This document shows positions 25,601 to 35,440 of a stretch of DNA of 64,000 bases, piece after piece. The notes below the pieces were generated by a model, which was not told the DNA's origin, made no database searches, and was given only the letters and a program-made list of their open reading frames with translations. Positions within the stretch are counted from its first letter, which is position 1; every line of letters starts with the position of its first letter. Source of the stretch: Paulownia fortunei (Eukaryota; Streptophyta; Magnoliopsida; Lamiales; Paulowniaceae); contig CM033110.1 in assembly GCA_019321725.1 (NCBI GenBank), forward strand, positions 13,137,278-13,201,277, in the 5' to 3' direction. The position numbers were made by a program, and so were the translations under genes.

Positions 25601-28600
25601 TTATCATGTCCTTGACCCCACAGGATAGGGGCCCGTGAGACTCAAGCACAATAAACTCCACTGGCAACTGCTTTGCATTCATCGTGATTTTGTTAAAGTG
25701 ATTAACCCAACTTGCTATTAGAGTCTATCTTACACTAATAAACCAATTCAAATTTTCTTCTTAATCCATGTGGGACATCACAATTACCCCTCATTAGACA
25801 CGGGACGTCCTTGTCGTGTTCCTTCCATAATCCAAAACCACTCCTAGTACACATGCCATGGGGCAGATGCCCGCGAGCAAGACCCGGTGCAATAAGCTCC
25901 ATTAGCAACTAGACATTCATCCTTACTTTGCAAAAATAATTAACCAAGTTACTATCAATCTCACATTGATAATCCATGTAGGACATCACAATCACCCCTT
26001 TAGGGACATTCAACATCCTCGTTGATAGTACTCCAGGGCAACTTTGATACCGTTTTGTCATGCCCAGACACTTGGGGGCCTGCAAGCAATACTCTGGCTC
26101 ATAAATGCATGGAAAATATTTCACCTAAGTGTAAAAGGCTAAACTCATTGATCCCTTATTTCAACCAAAATCTTGTATCGATTTATGTTCTAAGTACCTT
26201 TTTCAAGATATAAACATAGGATAGGGATTTAATGAACGTAATGGATTCATTCATAACTTATCATTAAACATGCTAATAGTAAAAATTTAGTATTAAGCTA
26301 TAAGGTTGCTAACATCCATTCCAACTCACTACTGATTGTAGAACACGAATTTCGTCGCACAAAAAGACGATCAGTGCCTTAGTAATAACTTCATTAGAAC
26401 TAGGTAAAAAACATAATGATGGGCATATTTTAATTAAACCTAAGAGATATTGAAATCTCAACCCAACAAGACTTACAGGCTCACAAGGCCCAAATTAGTT
26501 CATAGACTCACGTGGCCCGTGTCTAGGGCCAATGCTTCTTCGCTGAAGAAGCTGCTGGCAGGAGATCCAACTCAGCATCTGAGGTTTAACCCGTCTCATA
26601 TATATTTATCCACCCAAATGTCTTGCATCTTTCACATTGATCAGCAACATGTGAGTTCTACCTAACTTAAGCATTAGTATTTGCAATAGCAACTACAAAA
26701 TTTATAATTAGTAGGATAAAAGAATTGTTTTTATTATACTAAGTAGATAAGTTATAATCTAAAAGATCATAAAAAATAACTTATCAATCATTGTTTTACA
26801 ACAACCCTCTATACTTTTTCACATTGTGAAAGTAATGGATAATACTCTCATTATGATGTTTAAGTACCATTCTTAATGAATAAATACTTGCAAAACAAGG
26901 TTTATCTGCTGTTGAGTAGATGGAGCGCTCTTAGCTTAAACTATTCTGGATTTTGTTCTCCCTTATTTATTTGACCCCACTTTCTTCCGTTTCTAATATT
27001 TATATTAGGGTCAAATTACTTGTGAACCTCAAAAACTAAACGATTAATGAGATATAACTAGACCCGGCCCGTGACCGGACCGTGGTCAACGGGTCAAAAC
27101 CCGTAACTGACCCGTGAGTTCACAGGCCGGTGGTTTCTTTTTTTTTTTTTTAACCAAAATAATAGTGTAAAAGTGTGTCATGCAAGTTTTGAACCTGTGA
27201 CTTCCATATTATTAGCAAACACCCTAACTAACTGAACTAATGGGCCATATGTCTATAACTTTGAATAAATGCATAAATAAGTCTCATGATTTATTTTTTT
27301 ATTTTTTTTCCCCTCAAATTGCTTGTCTTGTTTTTTGAAAATCAATATAATTAGTGTTGTGCCCCTTTAAATTTAATTAATTGGCTTCAGATATGGCAAG
27401 TTACAAATCAAGTCCTATATTTAAACATTCTACATTTCATTTTAATAATAAGTTTTGAAAATTATTTAATGACGCTACTTTACAATTATCTTAATAATAA
27501 GTAAATTTGTAATTTTTTTAAAATATTTGATGATGCTACTTTATAATTATCTAGTGTTTATTCCCCAACTTCTCATGTAATATTATTAAATTGTTGTAAT
27601 GTTGCATCGATTTTACATGATAACACTAACTACAAAGACCAAAATTTAGTAAATTGTGTTTTATCAATGCAGTGTAAATAGGAAAAATATTTTTTAGAAA
27701 TTCCAAAAATTAATTTAGTCACTGTTGTTTTTTACCATAAGCTTAAATTTTAGCTATTTTTTTTCAAATTTAAGTTAATTTTTTTTCATTAAGTTCAAAA
27801 ATTAACAATATTTTTTAAAAATTTAAGTTCAAAAAATTTTAAAAAAATAAAAAAAAATATAAGGGTCGGAACCGGAACCAGCCTGGCGGTTCCGAAACTG
27901 TAATCGAAACCGGCCCGACGGTTCCAGAACCCAAACCGTAACCGGCCTTGACGGTTAAGGTTAAGGGTTGGGATTTTCTCAAATCGTAGAACCGACAGTT
28001 CCTGAACCGTGGTCAGGTCTACATATAACTACACTATGGGGTCAGTTGACCCCACAACCACCTACCCAAAGTTGACCTCGAGTATCTGAGTCCTTGGGTC
28101 TATGCTACTACATATTTCAAGTTAACTTAGAGGTAGACACACAAGACCTCATTGTAGGCTTAGCCTGATGAGACATCTCAAATAATATGTTCCATAATTT
28201 TGGAGCACCATATACAAAGAATATGTTTATGATTCTATGAAAATTATTAGGCAAGTGGTAGAAGGAATAGCTTATGTAGTAGTTTGCAGTTCCAAGATAA
28301 AACATGAATCCTCATGCGCAGGCGGGGCACATACACCTAATCTATTTTTGTGTGTATCATTAACTTCTTATACACACAAACACACATCCAACTTAAAATC
28401 ATTCATATAAATGCTTATATAAGTCAGAATTACTCGAATAAAGAAATATCTTTCTCTCAGCTTTTCCTCATTCAAAGAATAAATACCTTGTTAACATAAT
28501 GAATAAGTTTGTCCATCTGCTTGAACCAGGACTCAGCATATTGATATTGGAAGTCATCTCCCATAGTCCACATAATATGATTAGTTCTTGTAACATTTGC

Positions 28601-30958
28601 CTGTGTATCGAAGCCAAATGAAGAACTGTACATGCAATTTTCTAACCGCATGCTTTTTTAGTGTTTTTCTTTATGCTTTTTTTTTATTATTATAATAAAA
28701 TGAGTCTATTTACCTGAATCATCGCAGCAGCAATAAAATCATTAACTCGTGTCTCAACATTAAAGTCAAAAAGGAGAGGATTATCCTGCAGTTCAACAAT
28801 CAGATAACTGTTAAGCAAAAAATATATTAGTGCATAGACATAACTTTGGGACTGACTGCTAATTCTTAGTCAAAGAACCTGGACTGGATTGAAGTCATCA
28901 TTTACTTCAAAATGAAACCCACTGGGTGGGCTATAGTGAACAGGAAATGCATTGGCAAATATCTGCAAGAAACCATACCTCAAAGCTGACCAAGTGAAGC
29001 AGATAAACAGAACAAACATTTGAGTGGTGCAACAGTTTCTTTCCTTACCTGAGAAGAGGGACCAAATGTCCTGGAACCCTGCCATATGACTTCAAGAGAT
29101 TTATCTCCCTTGCGTTTAGCTCTATCTTGGTAATCAACCCGTGCAAAATGAATAGAATCAAATCCTAGCTACATATAGAACAATAATTTACTAAATAAAA
29201 GATGAATTAAAAAATGAATGGACATAAATAGTATCGTGGATTTGAAAAAATAATCCTTTGAGACTAATGTTAAGCCAGTGCTGATATGTTTGTATACCTC
29301 GGCCCCTAGCAGGTAAGCTTGCACTGCAGAGTGGCCAAATGGATCAATCTGCCATCCAGCACGAGGAGTCTTATTAAATTGACTCTTTATCAATTGATGG
29401 CCTAGAGTAGTTTGGTCAATCATGTCTATATAATGAGTAGTTGCTTCATCATGCATACACCATCCGCCATTTCTGCACAGACAAGTCATTAAAGAACATT
29501 ATTCCAAACTTCTAGAAGCGAGTGTATGAACATCAGGTTACAAGCAATCATCATACACGAATTCCAACTGGCCAGCATCAACCAGCTTTCTTACTTCTTC
29601 TTGAATTTCTGGACTCTGCTCTTCCCACCATCTATAGAAAAATGCCTAATTGGATTTCACACAATAGAGAGAAGTGAATAGGTCATCACGATATTTGGAG
29701 AACAACTGATTGCATCTATTCCTATATCTCAATATAAATATGGTGGTCTGATAAAACTAATGCAAATTTTGAAAAATTCTATTATGACCCAATCTTAAAT
29801 AACAACAATGGGGAAGAGTCCATGATGTCAAAAATAATGAATGACAACCACAGCTTGAAAAAAGAATGGATCCACCAGACACTCCGCCGAAATAAATGCT
29901 ACATATCTCAGATGAAACAAGTAGTGTTGTGCGGAAAAAAACTCTTCTTTTTTTTCTTTTGGGACATCACTCCCATTAATCCGAGCCTCGATAGCAGAAA
30001 GTGCATATCTGTAGTTGTACCCAGCTTTTAGACAAGCATTCAGTTTACAAAAGTGTGTAGGAATTTAACTATTGGAACAACCGAAACAATGCTACAGAAA
30101 CACTAGTCATAAAACTTGATTGACGCCACAGAAGAAATTTATTTTCTTAAAACAGCAAGAACAACTTTGTAGTCAACAACTAGATAAGTTAGAAAAGAAC
30201 AATATAACTTAACCATGTCTTAAGATGGAAACCAATGCTTGATGGTACTCATAGTAGTCTCACTTCTGTACAATAGTTTTATGTACATAAGCCAATTGTT
30301 TTCACCACAAAGACAATAGACACTATCATGAACTTAAACTTCTACTAGGATATCAGCTACAATGAATAATAAAACCTCTGTACTAGCCATTTCTTTACAT
30401 TCAATGTATTCCATGGACGGAGGAACCCGTGGCTGGAACATTATCATTTGAAACAGAAAAGTTCATATGTTCATTGACATAATAGAAAAGCAATAGAAAT
30501 CATCAAATAGGAAGAAGATTTAGCTACCATTTCAGCAAATATAAACTTCCTATTAGGGTCACAGCGCAATGCCATGACAACCGAGTCCAGAATATTTTCC
30601 ACACATGCACCCTGCACCGACAAGTATCAAACAACAAAAATTAAAGATGTTTTCACTAGTCAGATTGAAACGAAATAAACATTCCAGAACGTAAAATAAT
30701 CCACTTATATAGGCTCCAGACGCCCACCTGAATAGTGTTATTGGATCCAACATAGTACTGATCAATTGTCTTGAGCCAGCCCACATCATCATGTGAGTGA
30801 GCAACCAAGTGAACATTCAATTTTCCATCCACAATGCCACTCCCAGTATTGTACTTGATGTACCCTTCAACACCCACAACTCCATATGAACAAAAACCAG
30901 ATGCAATGCACACTAAAACTGAAAGAGATAGTGTTAAGCTTCCCATTTCCAAGCCCAA
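1601..30958 (-). CDS. Alpha-mannosidase, GH38 (lysosomal/vacuolar class II type), 29 exons, complete
   Basis: Retaining exo-alpha-mannosidase of glycoside hydrolase family 38, expected to trim mannose from N-glycans in the vacuole or apoplast. Exons (minus strand, first to last): 30728-30958, 30528-30611, 29557-29645, 29298-29472, 29049-29168, 28879-28962, 28714-28785, 28487-28600, 17014-17114, 16825-16918, 16372-16539, 16182-16271, 14372-14437, 14229-14285, 12066-12285, 11721-11857, 10279-10344, 10121-10180, 9892-9963, 9500-9547, 9221-9340, 5127-5192, 3909-4021, 3734-3818, 3182-3292, 3010-3105, 2889-2936, 2322-2390, 1601-1789. All introns are GT-AG, all phases join, and the product is 1014 residues, the usual length for plant homologues. 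Seen: a hydrophobic N-terminal signal peptide (about residues 7-21); the zinc motif HSHDDVGW (residues 54-61); IDPFGHS with the expected nucleophile Asp178; QHHDAVTGT (residues 417-425) with the zinc-ligand His; and a C-terminal beta domain ending TFILRF. Start chosen as the first Met before the signal peptide. Exons were called by eye; edges may be off where a GT or AG is ambiguous. No frameshift or internal stop was seen despite the heavy intron insertions. Confidence 0.95.
5777..5941. other. GC-rich patch abutting the solo LTR
   Basis: About 165 bases far richer in G+C than the surrounding intron, with many CGC, CCG and GGCACC words. It has the look of a transposon or methylated repeat, not intron. 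A smaller GC-richer stretch lies on the far side of the LTR (about 6715-6795). An 87-codon open frame through the patch on the minus strand has no recognisable domain. Confidence 0.4.
5942..6674 (-). mobile_element. Solo LTR of a gypsy-type element in mannosidase intron 21
   Basis: The reverse complement of this stretch aligns along nearly its whole length with the LTR at 61963-62677. Shared blocks include the TATA/leader region (CTATTTATACTTGTAG at about 6363-6378, matching the TATAAATA of the other copy) and the LTR start, which here reads in reverse as ...TACACATGTCA ending at 6674. Length is about 730 bases against 715. No internal region or second LTR is beside it, so it is a solo LTR or truncated copy, oriented like the host gene. 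The lower edge is less certain (about 5941-5954), and the 5-base flanks I compared do not match, so no target-site duplication is claimed. Confidence 0.75.
6871..7086. repeat. Direct tandem duplication, about 113 + 103 bp
   Basis: Unit 1 (6871-6983) and unit 2 (6984-7086) both begin CACACTCTTAAAAACTCTC and end CCATTGAAGGAGG. Unit 2 lacks about ten bases of the CA-rich middle (TTTACACAC in unit 1). It lies in intron 21 next to the solo LTR and is a simple local duplication of a CACA-rich segment. Confidence 0.85.
7090..9220. other. Remainder of mannosidase intron 21, no gene seen
   Basis: AT-rich intron sequence. Small open frames (for example at 7758-8051) show no recognisable domain or codon pattern. 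No inverted or direct terminal repeats were recognised. Confidence 0.5.
10905..11117. mobile_element. Stowaway-like MITE (Tc1/mariner type) in intron 16
   Basis: The left end reads CTTCCTCCATCCCAAAATTT after a TA. The right end, in reverse complement, reads ATGTCCTTTGTCCCAATTTT next to TA. These match the CTCCCTCCGTCCCA-type termini of plant Stowaway elements, and the roughly 210-bp size fits. The termini have diverged and the exact right edge is uncertain. Confidence 0.55.
13529..13915 (+). pseudogene. Unidentified exon-like coding fragment in intron 14, with a stop and a frameshift
   Basis: One plus-strand frame stays protein-like from 13571 to about 13915 with a single TAA (13674-13676). 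It contains [34 protein letters not shown] and [16 protein letters not shown], separated by short linkers. The codon use looks like genuine protein and not random AT-rich sequence. Immediately upstream, a frame shifted by one base gives [18 protein letters not shown], which looks like the same ancestral reading frame before a one-base indel. An ACA|GTAAAG donor-like site follows at about 13893. The direction is opposite to the host gene. I do not recognise the family. It could be a retrocopy, a transposon-captured gene piece, or an exon of an overlapping plus-strand gene whose other exons I could not find. Confidence 0.35.
15165..15560 (+). repeat. 'TCACGCCCC' interspersed repeat, two units, intron 12
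   Basis: Two diverged units in tandem: one begins GTCATGCCCCAGGCCAATAG (about 15167) and the other GTCACGCCCCAAGCCCATGG (about 15381). Each continues with a GCAAG..., CTCCAATAGCAACTA or ACTGGTTAACCCAAGTTGCT motif and a block ending in 'atgttggaca' or 'atgtgggata'. The same units occur at 25605-26115, so this is an interspersed family. A 224-codon open frame that runs through it (14900-15574) is an accident of the repeat. It may derive from an LTR or a non-coding retroelement; I cannot assign a superfamily. Confidence 0.65.
17115..18631. other. Start of the 11.4-kb mannosidase intron 8, no gene seen
   Basis: Sequence on the exon-9 side of intron 8, read up to the TRIM-like element. No domain-like frame and no terminal repeats were recognised here. 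Confidence 0.5.
18632..19038 (+). mobile_element. Complete TRIM-like element with two LTRs and 5-bp target-site duplication
   Basis: Direct terminal repeats 18632-18801 (170 bp) and 18872-19038 (167 bp) both start TGTTGGGGAGG and end CCACATCA, the TG...CA ends of LTRs. They share the blocks GTGGCCTGTG, TATAAG, AAGAGGCGC, GGATAAAACCGTGAGGCT and CGGACGCT. Only 70 bases lie between them. The internal part begins with TTTGGCGTTGTCTGTGGAA, placed and shaped like a primer-binding site, and ends with a purine-rich GGGAGGCTTA before the second LTR. The element is flanked by the direct repeat CATTG (18627-18631 and 19039-19043). Size, LTR length and lack of coding capacity fit terminal-repeat retrotransposons in miniature; orientation is taken from the putative primer site. 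Confidence 0.85.
19643..19867 (+). repeat. 5' LTR of intronic Ty1/copia element
   Basis: About 225 bp matching the repeat at 24301-24545. Both share GATTTGATTAGCAAATCA, CAGTTAGGATATCTTTTCCTA, CCAGTTGATTAGG and GTTGTACGT, and both end in TTTCA. The start is less sharp than the end, because the first bases have diverged between the two copies. Confidence 0.8.
19868..19880 (+). other. Primer-binding site, tRNA-iMet type
   Basis: TGGTATCAAAGCT follows directly on the 5' LTR. It matches the TGGTATCAGAGC complement of initiator tRNA-Met used by most plant copia elements, with one change. Confidence 0.8.
20040..20940 (+). pseudogene. Copia gag and protease remnant
   Basis: Gag-like pieces in alternating frames: [12 protein letters not shown] (about 20034), [19 protein letters not shown] and [15 protein letters not shown] (20116-20337), then a zinc-knuckle region reading [14 protein letters not shown] (about 20605-20646), where the His of the C-x2-C-x4-H-x4-C knuckle is Gln. 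The aspartic protease signature [12 protein letters not shown] follows at about 20898-20935. Stops and frameshifts separate them. Confidence 0.75.
21170..21990 (+). pseudogene. Copia integrase remnant
   Basis: [14 protein letters not shown] (about 21274) is the pre-integrase zinc-binding region. [20 protein letters not shown] (about 21511-21570) carries the first catalytic Asp, [10 protein letters not shown] (about 21640) the second, and KKGIAER (about 21745-21768) the Glu region. Each lies in a different frame or beyond a stop, so no intact integrase remains. Confidence 0.8.
22097..23480 (+). pseudogene. Copia reverse-transcriptase remnant
   Basis: A 313-codon frame (22097-23038) holds the linker and the N-terminal RT motif [11 protein letters not shown] one-base shift moves to the frame with [19 protein letters not shown] and [19 protein letters not shown] (22912-23220). 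The catalytic YMDDIIL block lies at about 23350-23373, followed by a GYFLRMEF segment. Breaks lie at 23218-23220 and about 23441. Confidence 0.85.
23509..24292 (+). pseudogene. Copia RNase H / polyprotein C-terminal remnant
   Basis: Two frames: 23509-24015 contains [18 protein letters not shown], the [20 protein letters not shown] segment and [19 protein letters not shown], where Asp of NADWAG is a catalytic residue. 24038-24292 contains [20 protein letters not shown] and [16 protein letters not shown], ending in TDILTKG. This is the normal copia C-terminus with one frameshift between the halves. Confidence 0.85.
24291..24300 (+). other. Polypurine tract of copia element
   Basis: GAGGGGGGAG directly before the TGAGAATAG start of the 3' LTR, the expected second-strand priming site. 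Confidence 0.75.
24301..24545 (+). repeat. 3' LTR of intronic Ty1/copia element
   Basis: About 245 bp, TG...CA ends, matching the 5' LTR at 19643-19867. Its 3' part carries an extra stretch of about 20-30 bases relative to the 5' copy. Confidence 0.8.
24640..25600 (+). mobile_element. Two gypsy polymerase scraps flanking an AT-rich MITE-like segment
   Basis: At 25497-25580 one frame reads [18 protein letters not shown], the conserved Ty3/gypsy motif between reverse transcriptase and RNase H. A frameshifted relative of the same DNA lies at about 24670-24770 (shared GATATTATAGAAACTTTGTGGAG and TGTTCACATAGCA). Between them, about 24835-25440 starts GGCTTGTTTGG and nears its end with GGCCAAACAAACA, an imperfect inverted pair typical of plant MITEs. 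The arrangement could be a local duplication around an insertion, or two independent fragments. Confidence 0.55.
25605..26115 (+). repeat. 'TCACGCCCC' interspersed repeat, about three units, intron 8
   Basis: Units start near 25605 (TCATGTCCTTGACCCCACAG), 25855 (CATGGGGCAGATGCCCGCGAG) and 26050 (GTTTTGTCATGCCCAGACAC). They share CTCCACTGGCAACTGC / CTCCATTAGCAACTAG, 'aattaaccaagttactat', and the ATCCATGTGGGACATCACAA / ATCCATGTAGGACATCACAA block. The same family occurs at 15165-15560. Confidence 0.65.
26116..27050. other. Intron 8 sequence between repeats, no gene seen
   Basis: AT-rich, no recognisable domain or terminal repeat. The rest of the intron after the hAT-like element (28030-28486) is likewise featureless. 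Confidence 0.45.
27059..28021. mobile_element. Non-autonomous hAT-like element, 963 bp, in intron 8
   Basis: The ends form an imperfect inverted repeat: TAGACCCGGCC at the left and, in reverse complement, TAGACCTGACC at the right. The flanking octamers GATATAAC (27051-27058) and CATATAAC (28022-28029) match at seven of eight bases, which fits an aged hAT target-site duplication. GC-rich subterminal blocks with repeated CCGG and GGTTCC words surround an AT-rich core. No transposase frame was seen, so it would have depended on a partner element. Confidence 0.65.
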
Positions 30959-31043
30959 CCAAGATTTTCCCTTGAAGGGTTCTGATAGAACATAAGGTGG
31001 TACATAAAAGTTGCCTAAGAAAATGATGCAGAGGTCACTATGA

Positions 31044-31053
31044 AGTATTTAAG
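31044..31053 (-). promoter_or_regulatory. Candidate TATA box of the alpha-mannosidase gene
   Basis: On the minus strand this reads CTTAAATACT, about 90 bases before the ATG at 30958, a plausible position for a plant TATA element with a short 5' UTR. It is a match to a loose consensus only, in AT-rich DNA; the transcription start is not visible from sequence. Confidence 0.3.
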
Positions 31054-31059
31054 CAAGGA

Positions 31060-33250
31060 AAAGGACAAGTATTCATTGGTTTCTCCTTTGGAATTTAGGA
31101 GCCGGCCTAAAATTCAGAGAGCTTTACAACCAACAATAATTGTGACTTTCGGGGAAAAAAAAAGGAAAATTTACAAGGGAAGGCTATTCTTGGAAGAATA
31201 GTTAAGACCCAGGCAATGTGGGGCCGTGTGTGTGGACTGTCGCCCTCTGCTGCTGGAAAGGTTTTGCTTAGTGCAGGCATGAGAGCTTGGGTGTTATATT
31301 TTAACTGCTCTTTGGGGTTTTCTCGCAATAAGACAAGAATCAAAGGATAAGAATTGTTGGTCTGTTTTAACTTCTCGCTGACAGCAGCATAACTTTCTCG
31401 TACTGAGGACGGAGAATTCGAAGGATGGAAAAAATGGCAAAAAAAAAACATAAAAACAAAAAGAAAGGAAGAAAAAGTTTTACCAAAGTAACTCCAATTA
31501 ATTCTAATGGGATGTTTGGTGTGTATTATTATTATAATTTTTACTCAATAGTTTTAGAATTTATTATTTTACAAATAAAACATTGTTTGTGAAACATCCT
31601 AAAAGAGAAATATGAGCATCTAATTGTAGATGGAGGGAGTAAAGCCTTTCTTAACTTGAGCAAAAAAAAAAATCAATTGTAGATGGAGTAATGAAGTGAG
31701 ATCAAGGAGGGGGGTCTGAGTGAGGGGAGGGGTTGCTTTAAATGTTTGGTTGACATTCCTTTTACCTTTTTTCTCTTTGTTTTTAGTTTTTTCTTTTAAT
31801 AACTTGATGAAATAAATCTTTAATGAAGATTAGGGTATACACATTTCAGTTTATAAATGGAATCAAAATTTCAATTGTAATGATACTGAACCAAAAATTT
31901 TGATTTGGTATTCAATTTTCAAAATTTGTGTATTCCAATAATAGTATTGGAGTTTGGTTTATAGAGTCGAACCGAAATACCAATTTTTTTTACTTTTAAT
32001 TGTTTGTATTTTTATTTTTTTTTCCTTTTAAGTTTTGACGATTAAATTTAATGCACGTATAGTTGTATACTCGGCTCAACTCTACTGAAGTTTTGAGTTT
32101 TCCCTTAAACCAAAGACCGCCTTCGGTCCTCACTCATTGCTAAAGTTTTTTTAATTTTCTGGGACTACCAATTCCTCTTCGTCTCCCAACGCACCGAAAC
32201 CGCCAAACACATCTAAAGATTTTTGAGTTTTATGGTGGGGATGGAGGCTGCTTTGCTTGTGGGAAAGTGGGATCCTTGTGAGATTGAAGCTTAAACGTTT
32301 CGTGGGGAGGTAATGTAATGGACGGTTAAACTATGTTGCTGGAAGTTGCTGATGATAGTGAAAGATTCAAGGCTAATTTCTTGGACGTGGCATTTCAGCT
32401 GGTGATTTCCTGTGCAATATTCTCATAGAAAATCATCTTCGATGTTTGTTTGCTTGTGAGTCAAATATCCCACAACCCGAAAAACTTGATCTCCGAAACA
32501 CATCTCAGTTTCTCTCCTACTCGAAGATTTCTCTCCATATGTTCCCACAACCCCCATTTCCCCCAACCTGCCTCTCACCACCAATGGCAACGGCTCATTT
32601 CGGCCATCGATCGAGTTCCAGCAGTTTTTCCATCACTTTCCCTAAACCCAAACGTCAAAATTTAGAGAATGATATCACCCATTTTGCCATATTTCACATT
32701 GCGCTTTTCAGTATGATTCAACAGATTTGTGACATTTTTAATTACCTCCGTACGCCTCCGCCGCATTACACGCCACTGCTGACATTCATTTTCACCGACA
32801 TCGATTTCGAAAATTAAAAACGAAAAGAAAAGAAAAGAAGTAGAGAATGAAGATGGGGCTAGAGAAAATGAAAAACGAAAAGAAAAATAAAAGGAAACAA
32901 AACAATAAAAAAGGCGAAACGATGGTGGCAGGTTAGCTATAGTTGAGATGGTGGTGGCACCGACGGAAACGAGAAGAGAATGAACTGGGGAAGGGAGAAG
33001 AAACTAGAAAAGAAAAAGGCAGCAAAAAAAAGGGGAGAAAATAAGAGGTGGTGGTTGGCCACGGTAGTGAAGGTGGCGGTGGCGGTATAGCGACGCTGAT
33101 GAAGTAGCATAACAGAATAGGAAAAATCCGGGGAAGGGAGAAGAAAAGAAATAAGAAAAGAAAAGGAAAGAAAAATAAGACAAAAAGGCAAATCGAGAAA
33201 AAAAAAATGGAAAATGTTACAATTGCCATTTTTAGCTCATAATTTGTCAC
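31060..33250. other. 5' flank of alpha-mannosidase and intergenic DNA, no gene supported
   Basis: This holds the upstream region of the minus-strand mannosidase, then purine/pyrimidine-skewed low-complexity DNA (32820-33200, dominated by GAAAAGAAA and GGTGG words). A 123-codon plus-strand frame at 32446-32817 and two minus-strand frames at 32933-33250 lie here. The latter are runs of F, L, S and P encoded by the skewed tract. None shows a domain, and I do not call them genes. Confidence 0.45.
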
Positions 33251-35440
33251 TTTTCAAGGGGTAATTTATTATATTTCAATAACTAATATTTTTTAGACCA
33301 TTCATGCAATAGTAGTATATAGTTAGCTTAAGTAAGATTTTTTTATCTTAATTTAAATACATAAAAAAATATTAAAAATGTTATATTGATACATACAAAC
33401 AAAAATATTTTTTTCTATTGAAATAAACATAAACAATAAGTATTATAAAGAGGAAGTTTTTTAAAAACAAAAATATTCACAAAATGAATCTTAAGAAAAA
33501 AAGAAGAAGAAAAATGCTAAAAAATGAAAGGCTTAAAATATTAGTAAAAGTGAAAGTTTAAAGTAAGAAAATTTGGAAAAAGAACTTATACAATATTATA
33601 GTCCATTTTATATATAAGTTTAAGTGCAACAGAAGTATATAATTCATGTAAAATATATATTTAGTAATTACATAATAAAAATATTCTGAAAAAGTTGGTC
33701 ATATGTACATATATAATCATCATCTTGAATATTACCCTACAATCTTCGTACATAATTATATGTTCACATATTAAACATGTATATGATACTTTATATTGCT
33801 CGTGATGACATAATTGAAATATTAAAATAAAATAAAAATATTATTATTTTTAGAATTAACGTAACAAAGAAACATTCTCATAAATTTATCCTCATTATTT
33901 AATGAAATTTTCATATTCAAATATTATTTCAGTAAAATATATCAAATCAACTATAATTATTGAACTTTTATCTTGTATCCAAATATACTTTTAAAATTTT
34001 TTTTTTCTCTCTCTAAGATCATATATCTTGAAAACGAAATCACAAACAATCACACATTTAAATTTGAAAGTCAAAACTATTTCATTTTAAAAAAAATAAT
34101 TTTACTGTTATCGAATGGAATTTACCCAAGAAAAAATCAATAATAGTGGAATCAAATTTGTTTTGCATGTAGTATGGTAAAAATCCATAACTAAATTTTT
34201 AGTTAATGAAATTTGTAATTCCGTGCGATACAGTATAAACAAATACACCACCCATCATTATATCAATTAATAAGATATTAATAATTTATTAAATCAAACA
34301 GCAATAATAAACTACTATAAAAGTAAATCAATACTTACACTTTTTTTATGAAAGGTGAAATCATGACTATGCTTATTGTTAACATTCAAACTCGGGGAAG
34401 AAAGATTAACAACTTGGAGTCCACGCAGTTAGATGAGTGATGAAAATTTCAATCACGTTTCCATTTCAATTGAAAGACTAAAACAACACTGAAATATAAG
34501 GTGGTTTTGTTTGGTTTTATTTTCATTTTAATTTCAATTTTCAATTTTCATATTTTTCATATATGTTTTTATTTTGTTATTGATTTTTTGTGTGGAAGTA
34601 AGAGTATATTTGGATTAATGGTGTAAAAATATTGATTTATAAAATTTAAAAATATATATTTTAATATAAGAATGATAATTATGAGTTTTATCATGTGGTT
34701 TAAATAATAATTATTATTATTTTAATTTATCAAAAGGTGCCATTCCTTATTTCTGTTGACAATTTGGACATGAAACCACGTGATCCTTGGCCAAGTCACG
34801 AGTATACCATGTGTGTTTAAAAAAACAAAAAACAAATGGACATATTGCTTCTGCCAGTGGGTTTCTTGATAAAAACAAAAATATAGATTATTTTATGAAT
34901 TTTCCCAAAGCAGCTTTGTTCCGAAAAGATTTATAGGGTATATATAACATAATGATGGATATTCAAAAAGTATAAACAATTTGGTATCGCGCTTTGGATC
35001 TTGCAAAGGCATGTGATAAAAAGAGAAATTCGACGAGATGGTCACAACCGAGGAGAAAAGGTGCAAAAATTCATGCCAAAAGTATCTTCTTGGAACAAGT
35101 GTGAGGTGTTTTTCTCGAAAAATATTTCTATTAATAGGAAAAAAAAAAATTTATACAATTACTAAATTTGTTGGTTGGTAATCGTAAGAATAAATAATTA
35201 GAAATTACCTATATTATGGGTTGAGTTGCAGAAAAAAAAAAAAAAAAAAAAAAAGATTTTATGGTATCAATAATAAATTTTAAAATTGTATCTCCACTTG
35301 ATACAACAAATTCTTATCTTAAGCCGGTGGATATACTCTTATATATAACTCATGCTCTCAATGTTATGCCCAATTATAATAGGAGCAAAGTGTTTTGAGT
35401 ATTTGAAAGAATCAAACTCTTATCAGTATAAGATTCTAAG
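33251..35440. other. AT-rich intergenic DNA, no gene seen
   Basis: Very AT-rich with homopolymer runs, including a 23-base poly-A at 35232-35254. No frame of note and no recognised element. Confidence 0.5.

Noticed and set aside
32446..32817. Overlapping 123- and 71-codon plus-strand frames upstream of the mannosidase.
   Set aside because: Two frames overlap with no domain, no clear splice partners and low-complexity Ser/Pro content. Possible UTR or old fragment, but not supportable as a gene.
32933..33250. Two minus-strand frames rich in Phe, Leu, Ser and Pro, resembling membrane proteins.
   Set aside because: They are the translation of a GAAAAG-type purine tract; both frames are open for the same compositional reason.
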